DNA of 6,157 nt from Burkholderiaceae bacterium (GTDB taxonomy: Bacteria > Pseudomonadota > Gammaproteobacteria > Burkholderiales > Burkholderiaceae_C), in the NCBI GenBank assembly GCA_031256125.1, contig JAIRRE010000304.1, positions 1 through 6,157 of the forward strand, in the 5' to 3' direction. A program made the translations under genes and the position numbers. The notes beneath the pieces are model-generated. The model searched no databases and was not told the DNA's origin. It saw nothing but the letters and a program-made list of their open reading frames with translations. Below are positions 1 through 6,116 of this stretch, in pieces; position 1 is the stretch's first letter, and every line of letters begins with the position of its first letter.

Positions 1-124
1 GGCCATCGACCTTGATCGAGTTTTCGCTGTTGAGATCGCCTTCGAGCGTGCAGTGCTGCGCGATCACCGTGTCAATTTGCCGATTGGATGGCGCGGCGCC
101 AGACTTGTTCTTGGTACTAAACAT
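1..124 (-). CDS. Bactofilin family protein, N-terminal part (cut by window edge)
   Basis: Only the first 41 codons are present, because the gene continues past the left edge. The start is the ATG at 124-122. The reading has a short polar, basic leader (MFSTKNKSGAAPSNRQ) followed by a stretch beginning I17-D18-T19-V20-I21. The spacing of E28-G29-D30-L31 and I37-K38-V39-D40-G41 fits the first turns of a bactofilin beta-helix, whose family pattern is roughly 'T-I-I-G-x-G-x-x-x-x-G-x-[IL]-x(5)-[IL]-x-[IV]-x-G'. Bactofilins are known to self-polymerise into cytoskeletal filaments, often at the membrane, and to position cell-wall enzymes. The ribosome binding site is weak: no GGAGG-like sequence lies just upstream. 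The M23 peptidase gene ends 28 bases upstream on the same strand with no terminator between, so co-transcription and perhaps translational coupling are inferred. The family call rests on a short N-terminus and is fairly but not fully secure. Confidence 0.8.
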   Translation of the reverse strand, partial: MFSTKNKSGAAPSNRQIDTVIAQHCTLEGDLNSENSIKVDG

Positions 125-152
125 AGAGAGCAGAGCAATAGCTAACAAAATT

Positions 153-1037
153 TCAATTGAGATCGGGCGCTGGAGCGGACAGACTTAGAAAAGTTACTGG
201 ATTCAGGCGCTTGTCGTCGTGGTGCACTTCGTAGTGCAGGTGCGGGCCGGTGGATCGTCCGGTGGACCCAATCGCGCCGAGCATGTCTCCGGCGCGCACC
301 CGTTGACCCCGTTTGACATTTATGCGCGAGAGGTGGGCGTAAACCGTCGTATAGCCGTGCTCATGCGCCACTTCCACCACGTTGCCGTAACCGTTCTCGA
401 TCCCGGCAAAGATGACCTTGCCGTTGGCGGTACAGTGTACTGGATCACCCGTGTCACCTTTGAAATCTGTGCCCCAGTGCATTTCCTTGCCTTGGCCCGT
501 AAAGGGGTTCGGGCGCATCCCAAAGGATGAGCTGATAGGGCCGTGGTGCGGCACGCCCAGCGGCGTGCCTTGCAACGCCTGTAACAGGCTTTCGGTGTCG
601 TCGGCGAAGCTGCCGGTGTATGGGATGGGGTGACTGATACGGAGAGGCGACGATACGCCGCCGGCGGCGGGGTTGGGCATACCCTTGGGCGGCTCGATCA
701 CGACGGGCTTGACGTTGACGCCGCGCGCTTGCAGGTAATTGGCCACCTCGTTGACCGCTTGCTCGGATTTCCGCAACGCCGCCAGTTTGGCGTTGATTTC
801 GGCGGAGGTGAAGTTGCGCAGATCGGTGACTTCCTCGTTCAATTGGCTCAGTTGCTGGGTGTTTTGCCGATGCTCTTTCACGTAATGCGCGCCGACGACC
901 CATAGGGCGGCGCCTAGCGCCACAGTGGAGAACGCCAGCCCAATCAACACCGGGCGCAGCCAATACAGCCACCAGGTGTTGATATCGAGGCTGCGGGTTT
1001 GCCCGGAGGAGACGATCAGGATGGTCGAGCGCGCCAC
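153..1037 (-). CDS. Membrane-anchored M23 (LytM-type) metallopeptidase
   Basis: This 294-residue protein starts at a GTG (1037-1035) with a good ribosome binding site, GGGAGT at 1050-1045, seven bases upstream. Residues about 27-52 form one hydrophobic membrane segment, so the rest probably lies in the periplasm. Residues about 55-105 are rich in Q, E, L and K and look like a coiled coil. A proline-rich linker follows, then the LytM/M23 domain from about 160 to 283. The domain is intact: MHWGTDF gives H187 and D191, YAHLS gives H235, and GPHLHYE gives H266 and H268. H187, D191 and H268 are the expected zinc ligands. This set favours an active peptidoglycan DD-endopeptidase over a degenerate LytM activator such as EnvC. 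It lies 25 bases after rne and 28 bases before a bactofilin gene. M23 enzymes paired with bactofilins (Csd1/CcmA in Helicobacter) shape the cell. Substrate specificity is not visible from sequence. Confidence 0.92.
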   Translation of the reverse strand: MARSTILIVSSGQTRSLDINTWWLYWLRPVLIGLAFSTVALGAALWVVGAHYVKEHRQNTQQLSQLNEEVTDLRNFTSAEINAKLAALRKSEQAVNEVANYLQARGVNVKPVVIEPPKGMPNPAAGGVSSPLRISHPIPYTGSFADDTESLLQALQGTPLGVPHHGPISSSFGMRPNPFTGQGKEMHWGTDFKGDTGDPVHCTANGKVIFAGIENGYGNVVEVAHEHGYTTVYAHLSRINVKRGQRVRAGDMLGAIGSTGRSTGPHLHYEVHHDDKRLNPVTFLSLSAPAPDLN

Positions 1038-1050
1038 GGCAAGAACTCCC
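1038..1050 (-). promoter_or_regulatory. Ribosome binding site for the M23 gene
   Basis: On the minus strand GGGAGT (1050-1045) precedes the GTG start by seven bases. This supports the GTG as the real start although it is not an ATG. The site lies within the 25-base gap after the rne stop codon, leaving no room for a promoter or terminator in that gap itself. Confidence 0.65.
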
Positions 1051-1062
1051 GGTGATGCCGTG

Positions 1063-4005
1063 TCAGACGGCGTTTCCAGACGGTGGCGATTCGGACGGCT
1101 CGAACGGCAGCGTCATGGCACGCAAATCCTGCTGCGTTTCGACCAGCACCAGGGGGCCGTCGTCGGTCGCCACGGCGGGCGGGCGTTCGCGCGGTACACG
1201 GGCAGGCTGGGGCTGGGCGGCGATGGCGGCCTGCGCGGCGGTGACCTTGGCCGGGTCGGAACCGACCCATTCCAGGCCCGCCGCTTGGGCGATATGCGCC
1301 AGATCGTCGGTAGGCAGCGCGTAAGGCTGTGCCGAGGCGGGCGCGACCCGTTCCGGCGCTGGCGCGGCCTGCGCCGCCGGAGCCATTTGTTCGGCGGCCG
1401 GTTCGTCCGCCGGGGCGGGCGTTTCGGGCTGTGCTGGGGTGGGAGTGGCGCGGCGGTCGAAATAAGAACGTACCGCCGTTTCGGGTGCGCTATCGGTGTC
1501 CCGCATGGGGCGCGGCGCGGGCGTAAAGGCCGGTATGTCGATGAACGCAGCCCCAGCTTCTTGCGCGAGCGCGCTGTCGGCATCGGTCTGGGCGGCTTCG
1601 GTGGATCCTGTGGCGGACGGCGAATTTTGGGCTTCTTCACTGCCGGTGGTGCGGCGACCACCGCGCCGGTCGCGGCCATAGAGGTCGCGCGAGCGGCGTT
1701 CGCGGCGCTGCGGCGATGGCTGCTCCTCCTGTGCGGGATCGAACGCAGCGGCTGGCGCGGACGTTGCGGCGGATTCCAGGGCGGATGCGGCGTCGGGGTT
1801 TACCGCATTGACCGGGCGCGTGAAACGGTCTTGCGCTTCGCCTTCTGGCCGTTCGGGGCGTGGGGAATCGCCGCGCTCGGCGCGTGCGCGCCGATTGCCG
1901 TTGCGTTCGCTACCCCGGTTTGGCGTAGCCTCCCATGTCTGCGCGCCTTCTGGCGTGGCGCTGGTATTCGGGTTTTGTGCCGACGGCATGTCACGGCGGT
2001 TTTCCCGCCGGTCGTCGTGGCGCTCGGAACGGGAGGCGTCGCCACGTTCGGCGCGCGCGCGCCGGTTACCGCCATCGCGTGATTCACGCGGATCACGTGA
2101 ATCACGGGATTCGCGCGGCTCGCGGACGTCGGCATTGCTATTGGCGCCCTGGCCTGTTCCGTTGCGGCCCCGTCCGCCGCGGTTGCCGCGATTGCCGCTG
2201 TTGTTGCGCCGCTCGCCGGTGCGCGGTTCGCTGGTCTGCGGGTGACGGGGCGCTGGCGTGGGTACGGGCGCGGCTGGCGCGGGCGCGGGTGTCAGGCCCA
2301 GCAGTTTTTTGATCCAGTCCATGAAGCCGCCGCTGGCCGCCGGCGTTGCAACCGGAACACGGGGCGCTGCAACCGGCGCCGGCGCGGCTTCGGCAGGGGC
2401 GGGTACGTCGCGCAACACGCCTTTAATGACCGGCGTCTGGCGGTTGGTCGGTTCCTGCGAGCGGCGGGTAACGGTGGTCGGGTCTTCAAATTCCTCGGCC
2501 AGCTTGTAGCTCGATTCCGCCTTGTCCAGGCGCGGATCGTCGTGCTTGAGGCGTTCGAGCTTGTAATGCGGCGTTTCCAGCGTTTTGTTGGGTACCAGTG
2601 TGACGTTAACGCGCTGGCGTAATTCGATCTTGGCAATTTCCGGGCGCTTTTCGTTGAGCAAAAAGCTCGCTACTTCCACCGGCACCTGCACACTGACGGC
2701 GGCGGTGTTGTCCTTCATCGACTCTTCCTGAATGATGCGCAGGATTTGCAGCGCGCTCGATTCGGTGTCGCGGACGTGGCCCGATCCGCCGCAACGCGGG
2801 CAAGGGATCGAGGCCCCCTCGCTCAAAGCGGGCTTGAGGCGCTGGCGGCTCAGTTCCATCAAGCCGAATTTGCTGATGGCACCGAATTGCACCCGCGCGC
2901 GGTCTTGCCGCAGCGCTTCGCGCAGGCGGTTTTCCACCTCGCGCCGGTTTTTGGCTTCCTCCATGTCGATGAAGTCGATCACGATCAGGCCGCCTAGGTC
3001 GCGCAGCCGCATCTGGCGCGCCACTTCGTCGGCCGCTTCCAGATTGGTACGGGTGGCGGTTTCCTCGATGTCACCGCCCTTGATGGCGCGCGCCGAGTTC
3101 ACGTCCACCGCCACCAGCGCTTCGGCGTGGTCGATGACCACCGCGCCGCCCGAGGGCAGCGTGACCGTGCGGCTGTAGGCGGTTTCGATCTGGTGCTCGA
3201 TCTGGAAGCGCGAGAACAGCGGCGCGTCGTCGCGGTAACGCTTGACGCGCGGCGCGTATTCGGGCATCACGTGCCCCATGAACTGGCTGGCCTGCTCGTA
3301 CACGTCGTCGGTATCGATCAGCACGTCGCCGATGTCGTCGCTGAAATAATCGCGGATGGCGCGGATCACCAAATTGCTTTCCTGGTAGATCAGGAACGCG
3401 CCCTTGCCGGCTTTGGCAGCGCCGTCGATGGCGTCCCACAGCTTGAGCAGGTAGTTCAGGTCCCATTGCAACTCGGCGGCGCTCCTGCCAATGCCGGCGG
3501 TGCGCGCAATGATGCTCATGCCCTTGGGGTATTCGAGCTGGTCGAGCGCGTCCTTGAGTTCGGCGCGCTCCTCGCCCTCGATGCGGCGCGACACGCCGCC
3601 GCCGCGCGGGTTGTTGGGCATGAGCACCACGTAGCGGCCCGCCAGGCTCAAAAACGTGGTCAGCGCCGCGCCCTTGTTGCCGCGCTCTTCTTTGTCCACC
3701 TGAACCAGCAACTCCTGCCCCTCGCGGATGACGTCGTTGATCTTGGCCTGGTTGACCGGCACGCCATCGGCGAAGTATTGGCGCGAGATTTCCTTGAACG
3801 GCAGAAAGCCGTGGCGCTCCTCGCCGTAATCGACGAAGCACGCCTCCAGCGACGGTTCCACGCGCGTGACCACCGCCTTGTAAATGTTGCCCTTGCGCTG
3901 TTCGCGCCCTTCGATTTCGATTTCGTAGTCGAGCAATTTTTGCCCGTCCACAATCGCCAGCCGCCGCTCTTCGGGCTGGGTGGCGTTGATTAGCATCCGT
4001 TTCAT
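1063..4005 (-). CDS. rne: Ribonuclease E (endoribonuclease, degradosome scaffold)
   Basis: RNase E makes the initiating cuts in mRNA decay and processes rRNA and tRNA precursors. The start chosen is the ATG at 4005-4003, giving 980 residues beginning [13 protein letters not shown], a family hallmark, with GAGGAA at 4020-4015 nine bases upstream. The open frame runs 43 codons further upstream, but that part is low-complexity and unlike the family. The N-terminal half is complete. It has an S1 RNA-binding region (about 36-120), 5'-sensor residues R168-T169, the DNase I-like catalytic D301 and N303 (VAVDVNSAR) and D344 (VIDFIDM), and the zinc-link cysteines C402 and C405 (CPRCGG). From about residue 510 the tail is disordered: A/P-rich, then an amphipathic patch (557-571), an R/G/D-rich part (590-790), and an A/P-rich stretch ending in a more ordered segment (895-970). 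The tail probably recruits partners and RNA. The gene diverges from rluC, as in E. coli, and is followed closely by the M23 gene. Confidence 0.97.
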   Translation of the reverse strand: MKRMLINATQPEERRLAIVDGQKLLDYEIEIEGREQRKGNIYKAVVTRVEPSLEACFVDYGEERHGFLPFKEISRQYFADGVPVNQAKINDVIREGQELLVQVDKEERGNKGAALTTFLSLAGRYVVLMPNNPRGGGVSRRIEGEERAELKDALDQLEYPKGMSIIARTAGIGRSAAELQWDLNYLLKLWDAIDGAAKAGKGAFLIYQESNLVIRAIRDYFSDDIGDVLIDTDDVYEQASQFMGHVMPEYAPRVKRYRDDAPLFSRFQIEHQIETAYSRTVTLPSGGAVVIDHAEALVAVDVNSARAIKGGDIEETATRTNLEAADEVARQMRLRDLGGLIVIDFIDMEEAKNRREVENRLREALRQDRARVQFGAISKFGLMELSRQRLKPALSEGASIPCPRCGGSGHVRDTESSALQILRIIQEESMKDNTAAVSVQVPVEVASFLLNEKRPEIAKIELRQRVNVTLVPNKTLETPHYKLERLKHDDPRLDKAESSYKLAEEFEDPTTVTRRSQEPTNRQTPVIKGVLRDVPAPAEAAPAPVAAPRVPVATPAASGGFMDWIKKLLGLTPAPAPAAPVPTPAPRHPQTSEPRTGERRNNSGNRGNRGGRGRNGTGQGANSNADVREPRESRDSRDPRESRDGGNRRARAERGDASRSERHDDRRENRRDMPSAQNPNTSATPEGAQTWEATPNRGSERNGNRRARAERGDSPRPERPEGEAQDRFTRPVNAVNPDAASALESAATSAPAAAFDPAQEEQPSPQRRERRSRDLYGRDRRGGRRTTGSEEAQNSPSATGSTEAAQTDADSALAQEAGAAFIDIPAFTPAPRPMRDTDSAPETAVRSYFDRRATPTPAQPETPAPADEPAAEQMAPAAQAAPAPERVAPASAQPYALPTDDLAHIAQAAGLEWVGSDPAKVTAAQAAIAAQPQPARVPRERPPAVATDDGPLVLVETQQDLRAMTLPFEPSESPPSGNAV
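1867..1896 (-). repeat. Repeat copy 2 of an [18 protein letters not shown] unit in rne
   Basis: Codons 704-713 of rne encode [10 protein letters not shown], identical to codons 647-656 (2038-2067). The nucleotide copies differ at several third positions, so the amino acids match better than the DNA. This fits selection on the basic motif or an old duplication more than recent slippage. Flanking residues are also similar (ASRSERH versus SPRPERP). Confidence 0.8.
2038..2067 (-). repeat. Repeat copy 1 of an [18 protein letters not shown] unit in rne
   Basis: Codons 647-656 of rne encode the arginine-rich decapeptide that recurs 57 codons later at 1867-1896. Arginine-rich blocks in RNase E tails of other bacteria bind RNA, so this pair may be an RNA-binding module. 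That role is inferred. Confidence 0.8.
2071..2124 (-). repeat. Tandem R-[E/D]-[P/S/G] tripeptide repeat in the RNase E tail
   Basis: Codons 628-645 of rne read [18 protein letters not shown], six tandem three-residue units that alternate positive and negative charge. At DNA level the ninemer-scale repetition (gattcacgcg, gatcacgtga, atcacgggat) makes the tract prone to replication slippage in steps of three codons. It sits between the [10 protein letters not shown] copy at 647-656 and the glycine/asparagine-rich RGG-like stretch at about 600-622. Confidence 0.85.
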
Positions 4006-4014
4006 GATCCGTCG

Positions 4015-4020
4015 TTCCTC
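4015..4020 (-). promoter_or_regulatory. Ribosome binding site that fixes the rne start
   Basis: On the minus strand GAGGAA lies nine bases before the ATG at 4005. Together with the family-conserved MKRMLIN N-terminus it decides this start over the upstream in-frame ATG at 4134. Confidence 0.75.
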
Positions 4021-4574
4021 TTTGCGGTTTTCGATAGCAGTTACCCGCCCCTCCCGAAAGAAGGGCCGGCGATGCCCGCGACGGCGCGATGAAAACGCGG
4101 TGAAACGGTGGAACGGGCCAGTGCTTTCAGTCAAAGCCAGCGGCTATGACGGAGCGGGGGCGCGAGGATGAAAACGGAGCGCAATACAAATGCGGCGCGC
4201 GGCGTCCAGCCAACCGTCGCAACAGGCGCGGCGGGCAGGGGCGCGGGCGCGGCGCGCGCCAGTCGCAGCCAAGCGGCGCGGGTTTCGAGTCCATCGAAAC
4301 AACGCGCTATTAGCAGGAGCAACAAGGCGGGCACCGCAGGTTTTTCCGTTTGAATCCGGCCGACAGACGGCGTGCAATGCACATCTGTCAGCCTTCGATA
4401 TTCCATTGAAGGGGTCTGTTTGGCAGGGAGGCCAACAAGCCCCGCGTTTCATCGCGTCGATTGCGGTCGCGCCTTTCCTTTTGCGGATACTGGCGCCGGG
4501 GCATCGACAACTGACAGCGGCTTGCGGCGGCGGCGCGGTCTTACACTTGTCCGCATTACACCTTTCCGAAATTT

Positions 4575-4604
4575 TTGCCGTTTGTCAGTTAACTCCATTA
4601 TAGG
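4575..4604 (+). promoter_or_regulatory. Candidate sigma-70 promoter for rluC
   Basis: TTGCCG at 4575-4580 and TATAGG at 4599-4604 are separated by 18 bases. Each matches the consensus at four of six positions. Transcription would begin near 4611, leaving about 43 bases before the rluC start. It lies in the AT-richest patch of the intergenic region, which gives some support, but the match is modest. Confidence 0.35.
4597..4602 (-). promoter_or_regulatory. Candidate -10 element (perfect TATAAT) facing rne
   Basis: The minus strand reads TATAAT exactly. No good -35 element lies 16-18 bases upstream (the bases there are GC-rich), so it may be weak, need an activator, or be chance. If used, the rne leader would be about 585 bases. 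It overlaps the candidate rluC -10, so the two promoters would compete for polymerase. Confidence 0.35.
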
Positions 4605-4653
4605 TACAGGCGCCGACGATGCGCCGGATCAAGCCGTATCTGTATCAGGCAGG

Positions 4654-5658
4654 ATGGTTTGCGCACCGGACAAACCGGCAGTGCGCTGGCTGACCGTGGG
4701 CGAAGAGGGCGATGGCCAGCGGCTGGACAACTATCTGCTGCGGCATTTGAAGGGCGTGCCCAAGACCCATATCTACCGCATCATCCGTTCCGGCGAGGTG
4801 CGCGTCAACCAGGGCCGCGCCAGTGCCGACAGCCGCTTGACCGAGGGCGACCGGGTGCGCGTGCCGCCGTTGCGCTTGCCCGCGCGCGCCATTGCCGCGC
4901 ATGGCGCGGCTGATAGTGCGGACGGCGGTGCGCAGCCCCCTTGCGCGCCCGCGCGCGAATTCCCCATCCTGTTCGAGGACGAGCATCTGCTGGCCATCGA
5001 CAAACCCGCCGGAGTGGCGGTGCATGGCGGATCGGGTGTGAGCTTTGGCGTGATCGAGCAACTGCGCCGCGCGCGTCCCGCGGCGCGCTTTCTGGAACTG
5101 GCCCACCGGCTCGACCGCGAAACCAGTGGCGTGTTGCTGATCGCCAAAAAGCCCGGCGCGCTCAAAGATTTGCAACGGCAATTGCGCGAACGGCGTGTAG
5201 GTAAAACGTACCTGGCGCTGGTGCTGGATGCTTGGCCGGGCAATGTCAAGGTCATTGATGCGCCGCTGGCGCGCTACCTGGTGGCAAGCGGCCAAGGCGA
5301 AGGCGAACGTCGTGTGCGCATTGTCCGCGCCGACGACCCCGATGGCCAGCGCGCCCTTACCCTGGTCAAAGTGCTGGAACGCCAGCCCGACGCCACGTGG
5401 CTGGCCGTCACCATTAAAACCGGGCGCACGCACCAGATCCGCGTACATCTGGCCAGCCACGGCCACCCCATCGCGGGCGACGACAAATATGGCGACTTTG
5501 GGCGCAACAAAGCGCTGCAAAAACAGGGTCTCAAGCGCATGGCGCTACACGCCTGGCAGCTGCGCATCGCCCATCCCGCCAGCGGCCAGCCGCTGGAGTT
5601 GACGGCGCCGTTGCCGCTGGAGTTACGTCCGTTTTGCGGGGCATGGGGCGGCCCGTAA
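4654..5658 (+). CDS. rluC: 23S rRNA pseudouridine synthase RluC
   Basis: RluC converts specific uridines of 23S rRNA to pseudouridine (positions 955, 2504 and 2580 in E. coli). With the ATG at 4654 the protein is 334 residues, close to the 319 of E. coli RluC. An S4 RNA-binding domain spans about 10-72 (GQRLDNYLLRHLKGVPK, then HIYRIIRSGEVRVNQGR). The RluA-type catalytic domain follows from about 103 (FPILFEDEHLLAIDKPAG). The catalytic motif HRLDRETSGVLL places the nucleophile at D154, and GRTHQIRVHL (about 257-266) is the other family signature. The frame stays open upstream to an ATG at 4372, but those 94 codons have no family similarity I recognise. The ribosome binding site for 4654 is poor (AGG directly abuts the ATG), and a GTG at 4681 is an alternative. 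The divergent position beside rne matches E. coli. The family call is very secure; the paralogue (RluC rather than RluD) rests on sequence feel and on the neighbour. Confidence 0.94.
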   Translation: MVCAPDKPAVRWLTVGEEGDGQRLDNYLLRHLKGVPKTHIYRIIRSGEVRVNQGRASADSRLTEGDRVRVPPLRLPARAIAAHGAADSADGGAQPPCAPAREFPILFEDEHLLAIDKPAGVAVHGGSGVSFGVIEQLRRARPAARFLELAHRLDRETSGVLLIAKKPGALKDLQRQLRERRVGKTYLALVLDAWPGNVKVIDAPLARYLVASGQGEGERRVRIVRADDPDGQRALTLVKVLERQPDATWLAVTIKTGRTHQIRVHLASHGHPIAGDDKYGDFGRNKALQKQGLKRMALHAWQLRIAHPASGQPLELTAPLPLELRPFCGAWGGP

Positions 5659-5671
5659 CTTTCGACAGGCA

Positions 5672-5687
5672 TGTCGTTGCAACGACA
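5672..5687. repeat. Perfect 16-base palindrome downstream of rluC
   Basis: TGTCGTTGCAACGACA is its own reverse complement and begins 14 bases after the rluC stop. A CGACA at 5663-5667 can pair instead with the TGTCG in the left half, giving two mutually exclusive hairpins. No run of T follows, so it is not a standard intrinsic terminator. It could be an operator-like dimer site or mRNA 3'-end structure; the function is unknown. Confidence 0.6.
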
Positions 5688-5695
5688 AGGCGGCG

Positions 5696-5727
5696 CGCCG
5701 CGCTTTCGCCAAGATGTGCGCGCGGCG
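5696..5727. repeat. GC-rich inverted repeat with 16-base loop
   Basis: CGCCGCGC (5696-5703) and GCGCGGCG (5720-5727) are perfect inverted copies separated by 16 bases. The left arm overlaps a separate ten-base palindrome, CGGCGCGCCG (5691-5700). No T-tract follows on either strand. It might stop or protect the rluC transcript, but GC-rich DNA makes such repeats fairly easily by chance. Confidence 0.4.
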
Positions 5728-5802
5728 GGTCTTCCACTGCGCTGCAAATGGCGCGTGATACCTACGGACATCGCTGGGCTTGTGCGGCCCAAACAATCCA
5801 TC

Positions 5803-5931
5803 TCAAATCCAGGCGCGCCCACTCGCGCAGACCTCATCCAGCGTTGCCGTTAATGCCATTCGGCGCACGAGCGCAGCCGTGTACAACGGGTCACGTAACA
5901 CACCCGCGTGCGCCAGCAGGTCGGCATCAAT
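5803..5931 (-). pseudogene. Possible remnant of a gene 3' end, unidentified
   Basis: Reading the minus strand from about 5931 to the TGA at 5805-5803 gives roughly 42 codons, including DADLLAHAGVLRDPLYTA followed by LVRRMALTATLDEVCASGRA. The composition is protein-like (A, L, V, R, with acidic residues spaced as in a helix), and about 70% of third positions are G or C, as expected of a gene here. The frame stays open to 6003 but turns AT-rich and Cys/Val-rich beyond 5931, as if the coding part were cut there. No ribosome binding site or convincing start was found. I do not recognise the family. It may be a decayed gene end or simply GC-rich chance reading. Confidence 0.25.
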
Positions 5932-5954
5932 ACAGCAAACAATAACAACACATG

Positions 5955-5984
5955 TTAAGATGTTACAAGATGTAAAAATATACC
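5955..5984 (+). promoter_or_regulatory. Candidate promoter for the right-edge gene
   Basis: TTAAGA (5955-5960) and TATACC (5979-5984) are 18 bases apart in the most AT-rich stretch of the window. Each matches the sigma-70 consensus at four of six positions. Within it GATGT occurs twice (5960-5964 and 5969-5973), a short direct repeat of unknown meaning. The predicted leader to the ATG at 6117 would be about 125 bases. Confidence 0.35.
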
Positions 5985-5996
5985 GTGCGGCAGTGC

Positions 5997-6011
5997 CCTC
6001 CGTTCAGGAGG
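5997..6011 (+). promoter_or_regulatory. Leader hairpin CCTCC/GGAGG with a Shine-Dalgarno-like arm
   Basis: CCTCC (5997-6001) pairs perfectly with GGAGG (6007-6011) across the loop GTTCA. The right arm is a consensus Shine-Dalgarno sequence (AGGAGG with the preceding A) four bases before a TTG at 6016, which would open an 11-codon peptide, (f)MRSCCFKTIAY, stopping at 6049-6051. Folding would hide that site. A regulatory role is speculative because the spacing is short and the start is TTG. Confidence 0.3.
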
Positions 6012-6100
6012 ACTCTTGAGAAGTTGTTGCTTCAAAACAATCGCGTATTAAGACAGCAATTCCGCCGCCGGAGCGGTCATGGTCGTGTTGATAGCGAGTG

Positions 6101-6106
6101 GGGAGG
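6101..6106 (+). promoter_or_regulatory. Ribosome binding site of the right-edge gene
   Basis: GGGAGG ends ten bases before the ATG at 6117. It is the strongest ribosome binding site in the window and supports that start over an overlapping frame that opens at 6079. Confidence 0.6.
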
Positions 6107-6116
6107 AAAGACAGAA

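Larger units (their letters stand above)
4006..4653. other. Divergent rne-rluC intergenic region and probable leaders
   Basis: This 648-base stretch between the rne and rluC starts has no gene I can support. The open frames across it are low-complexity, lack recognisable domains and mostly follow GC-rich composition. It should hold promoters for both genes. The half next to rne (4006-4340) is very GC-rich; the half next to rluC has AT-richer patches around 4561-4605. A small minus-strand hairpin is possible with arms at 4049-4054 and 4060-4065 (loop CGAAA on the plus strand, one G-U pair in the RNA), about 45-60 bases before the rne start. In E. coli the rne leader is about 360 bases and lets RNase E control its own mRNA. 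A comparable leader here is inferred from length only; I did not identify the conserved enterobacterial hairpins. Confidence 0.6.
5659..6116. other. Intergenic region after rluC, no confident gene
   Basis: This 458-base stretch contains no gene I can call. In order it holds a perfect palindrome (5672-5687), a GC-rich inverted repeat (5696-5727), a short minus-strand open stretch with protein-like composition (5803-6003), an AT-rich promoter-like segment (about 5935-5985), a CCTCC/GGAGG hairpin (5997-6011) and the ribosome binding site of the next gene. Base composition drops sharply around 5930-5985, consistent with a promoter region or with a junction between sequences of different origin. 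Confidence 0.7.

Noticed and set aside
925..2082. Long plus-strand open frame (385 codons) opposite the rne 3' half
   Set aside because: It lies antisense to the low-complexity, GC-rich tail of rne. The translation is rich in G and R with no domain; GC-rich genes commonly create such open antisense frames.
3127..3993. Plus-strand open frame (288 codons) opposite the rne catalytic half
   Set aside because: The minus strand here encodes the strongly conserved RNase E catalytic domain. The antisense reading is a codon-position shadow with no recognisable family.
4006..4134. 43-codon N-terminal extension of RNase E from the ATG at 4134
   Set aside because: RNase E homologues begin MKRMLIN, and a good ribosome binding site precedes the ATG at 4005. 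The extension is arginine-rich and unlike the family.
4418..4437. TTGGC-N6-GCCAA inverted repeat as a regulator site
   Set aside because: It is a five-base arm with imperfect extension. One such match in 650 bases is expected by chance and there is no link to a known regulator.
4645..5520. Minus-strand open frame (291 codons) opposite rluC
   Set aside because: It is antisense to a clear RluC sequence with intact catalytic motifs and has no convincing domain of its own.
5659..5740. Intrinsic terminator of rluC
   Set aside because: Inverted repeats are present, but neither is followed by a run of T on the plus strand, so I do not call a terminator.
5634..6019. Plus-strand open frames of 60-103 codons after rluC (5634-5945, 5671-5853, 5780-6019)
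   Set aside because: They overlap each other in different frames, lack ribosome binding sites, and read as low-information sequence with no family resemblance.
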